Below are positions 63,560 to 64,000 of a DNA stretch of 64,000 bases, in pieces. A program made the position numbers and the translations under genes. Source of the stretch: Lates calcarifer (lineage: Eukaryota > Chordata > Actinopteri > Centropomidae); assembly GCF_001640805.2 (NCBI RefSeq), contig NC_066855.1:473071-537070 (forward strand), in the 5' to 3' direction. Below the pieces are notes generated by a model. That model was given only the letters and a program-made list of their open reading frames with translations. It had not been told where the DNA came from and searched no databases. Each line of letters opens with the position of its first letter. The stretch's first letter is position 1.

Positions 63560-64000
63560 CAGCAATTTATTTATTTAGTTACCTGTTGTGCAAAGCCTTA
63601 TTTTCCCTCCCTGACAAGAATACCATATGGAGAGAGGAAGAGTGAAGTTTAATTAAATCAAAAGTTGTCAGAAAACATAAGCTACTGACAGTTTCCTGTC
63701 TTTCTTTTCTGACACATTCACTCTTGCACACAGCCACACACTCACACACCCCTAATGTCCTCTGTAACACTATCCACACACAAGTGCTCTCTGACTGACC
63801 GGAGATCAACAAAGGAGGGCGAGACGCAAAGAGTTTCACAACTCACTTACAGCCGGGCTGAGTGATGGCCAGCAGGGAGGAAATCAATAGCAGGAGGGGA
63901 GACACCATCAAAGCTGTCCATGGACCAACATCCCGTTACTGTCGACAGGTTTTAATCCATAAAGCTCGTGTCTCCCCCGAACAAAGAGAGAGGCAGGAGG
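63560..64000. other. Intronic stretch to the window end
   Basis: No exon or repeat was recognised. The last 120 nt are somewhat more GC-rich and purine-rich. Confidence 0.4.

Overview
The window looks like teleost nuclear DNA and consists almost entirely of intron. It carries one recognisable protein-coding exon, on the plus strand at 23475-23617. This exon encodes residues equivalent to about 46-93 of the carbonic-anhydrase-related protein CA10 (CARP X), a secreted, catalytically inactive neuronal protein known as a neurexin ligand. It has a good acceptor, a good donor and codon-exact conservation. No other CA10 exon was found on reading through. The flanking DNA is therefore read as the 3' part of the preceding intron (at least 23 kb) and the 5' part of the following intron (at least 40 kb). 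Very long introns fit what is known of CA10.

The fish assignment rests on the dispersed repeats and on the exon, which is close to vertebrate CA10 but not identical to human. The repeats include a tRNA-derived SINE-like family with box A/box B-like motifs (1713-2040, 11456-11512, and an interrupted copy at 32395-33186). There are also decayed LINE pieces: an endonuclease fragment at about 8500-8770 minus, a reverse-transcriptase fragment at about 32640-33010 minus, a LINE 3' tail at about 22920-23062, and a GC-rich LINE 5'-end-like segment at 18815-19145. Other short repeats resemble families that recur in percomorph genomes. Assignment to a species, or to the ca10a or ca10b paralogue, is not possible from this window.

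Layout. 1-23474: intron upstream of the exon, with the SINE copy, AT- and GT-rich microsatellites, the endonuclease fragment, candidate conserved noncoding blocks near 9620-9950 and 10200-10510, an AT-rich tract at 13.4-14.6 kb, the LINE 5'-like CpG-rich patch and a LINE 3' tail. 23475-23617: the CA10 exon. 23618-64000: downstream intron, with candidate regulatory blocks (about 25.9-26.2, 27.8-28.1, 38.2-38.6, 40.9-41.2, 48.3-48.55 and 49.2-49.6 kb), the nested SINE/LINE structure near 32.4-33.2 kb, a possible cryptic 43-nt exon at 50447-50489, and several microsatellites.

No rRNA, true tRNA, CRISPR array, operon or intact transposon gene was seen. Most open reading frames are 60-160 codons, without recognisable domains, and match what chance gives in noncoding DNA. 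Conserved-element calls are pattern judgements from one sequence and carry low confidence. I see no convincing new biological system. The most useful leads are the candidate enhancers, the cryptic exon, the 5'-end-only LINE remnant and the nested retroelement.
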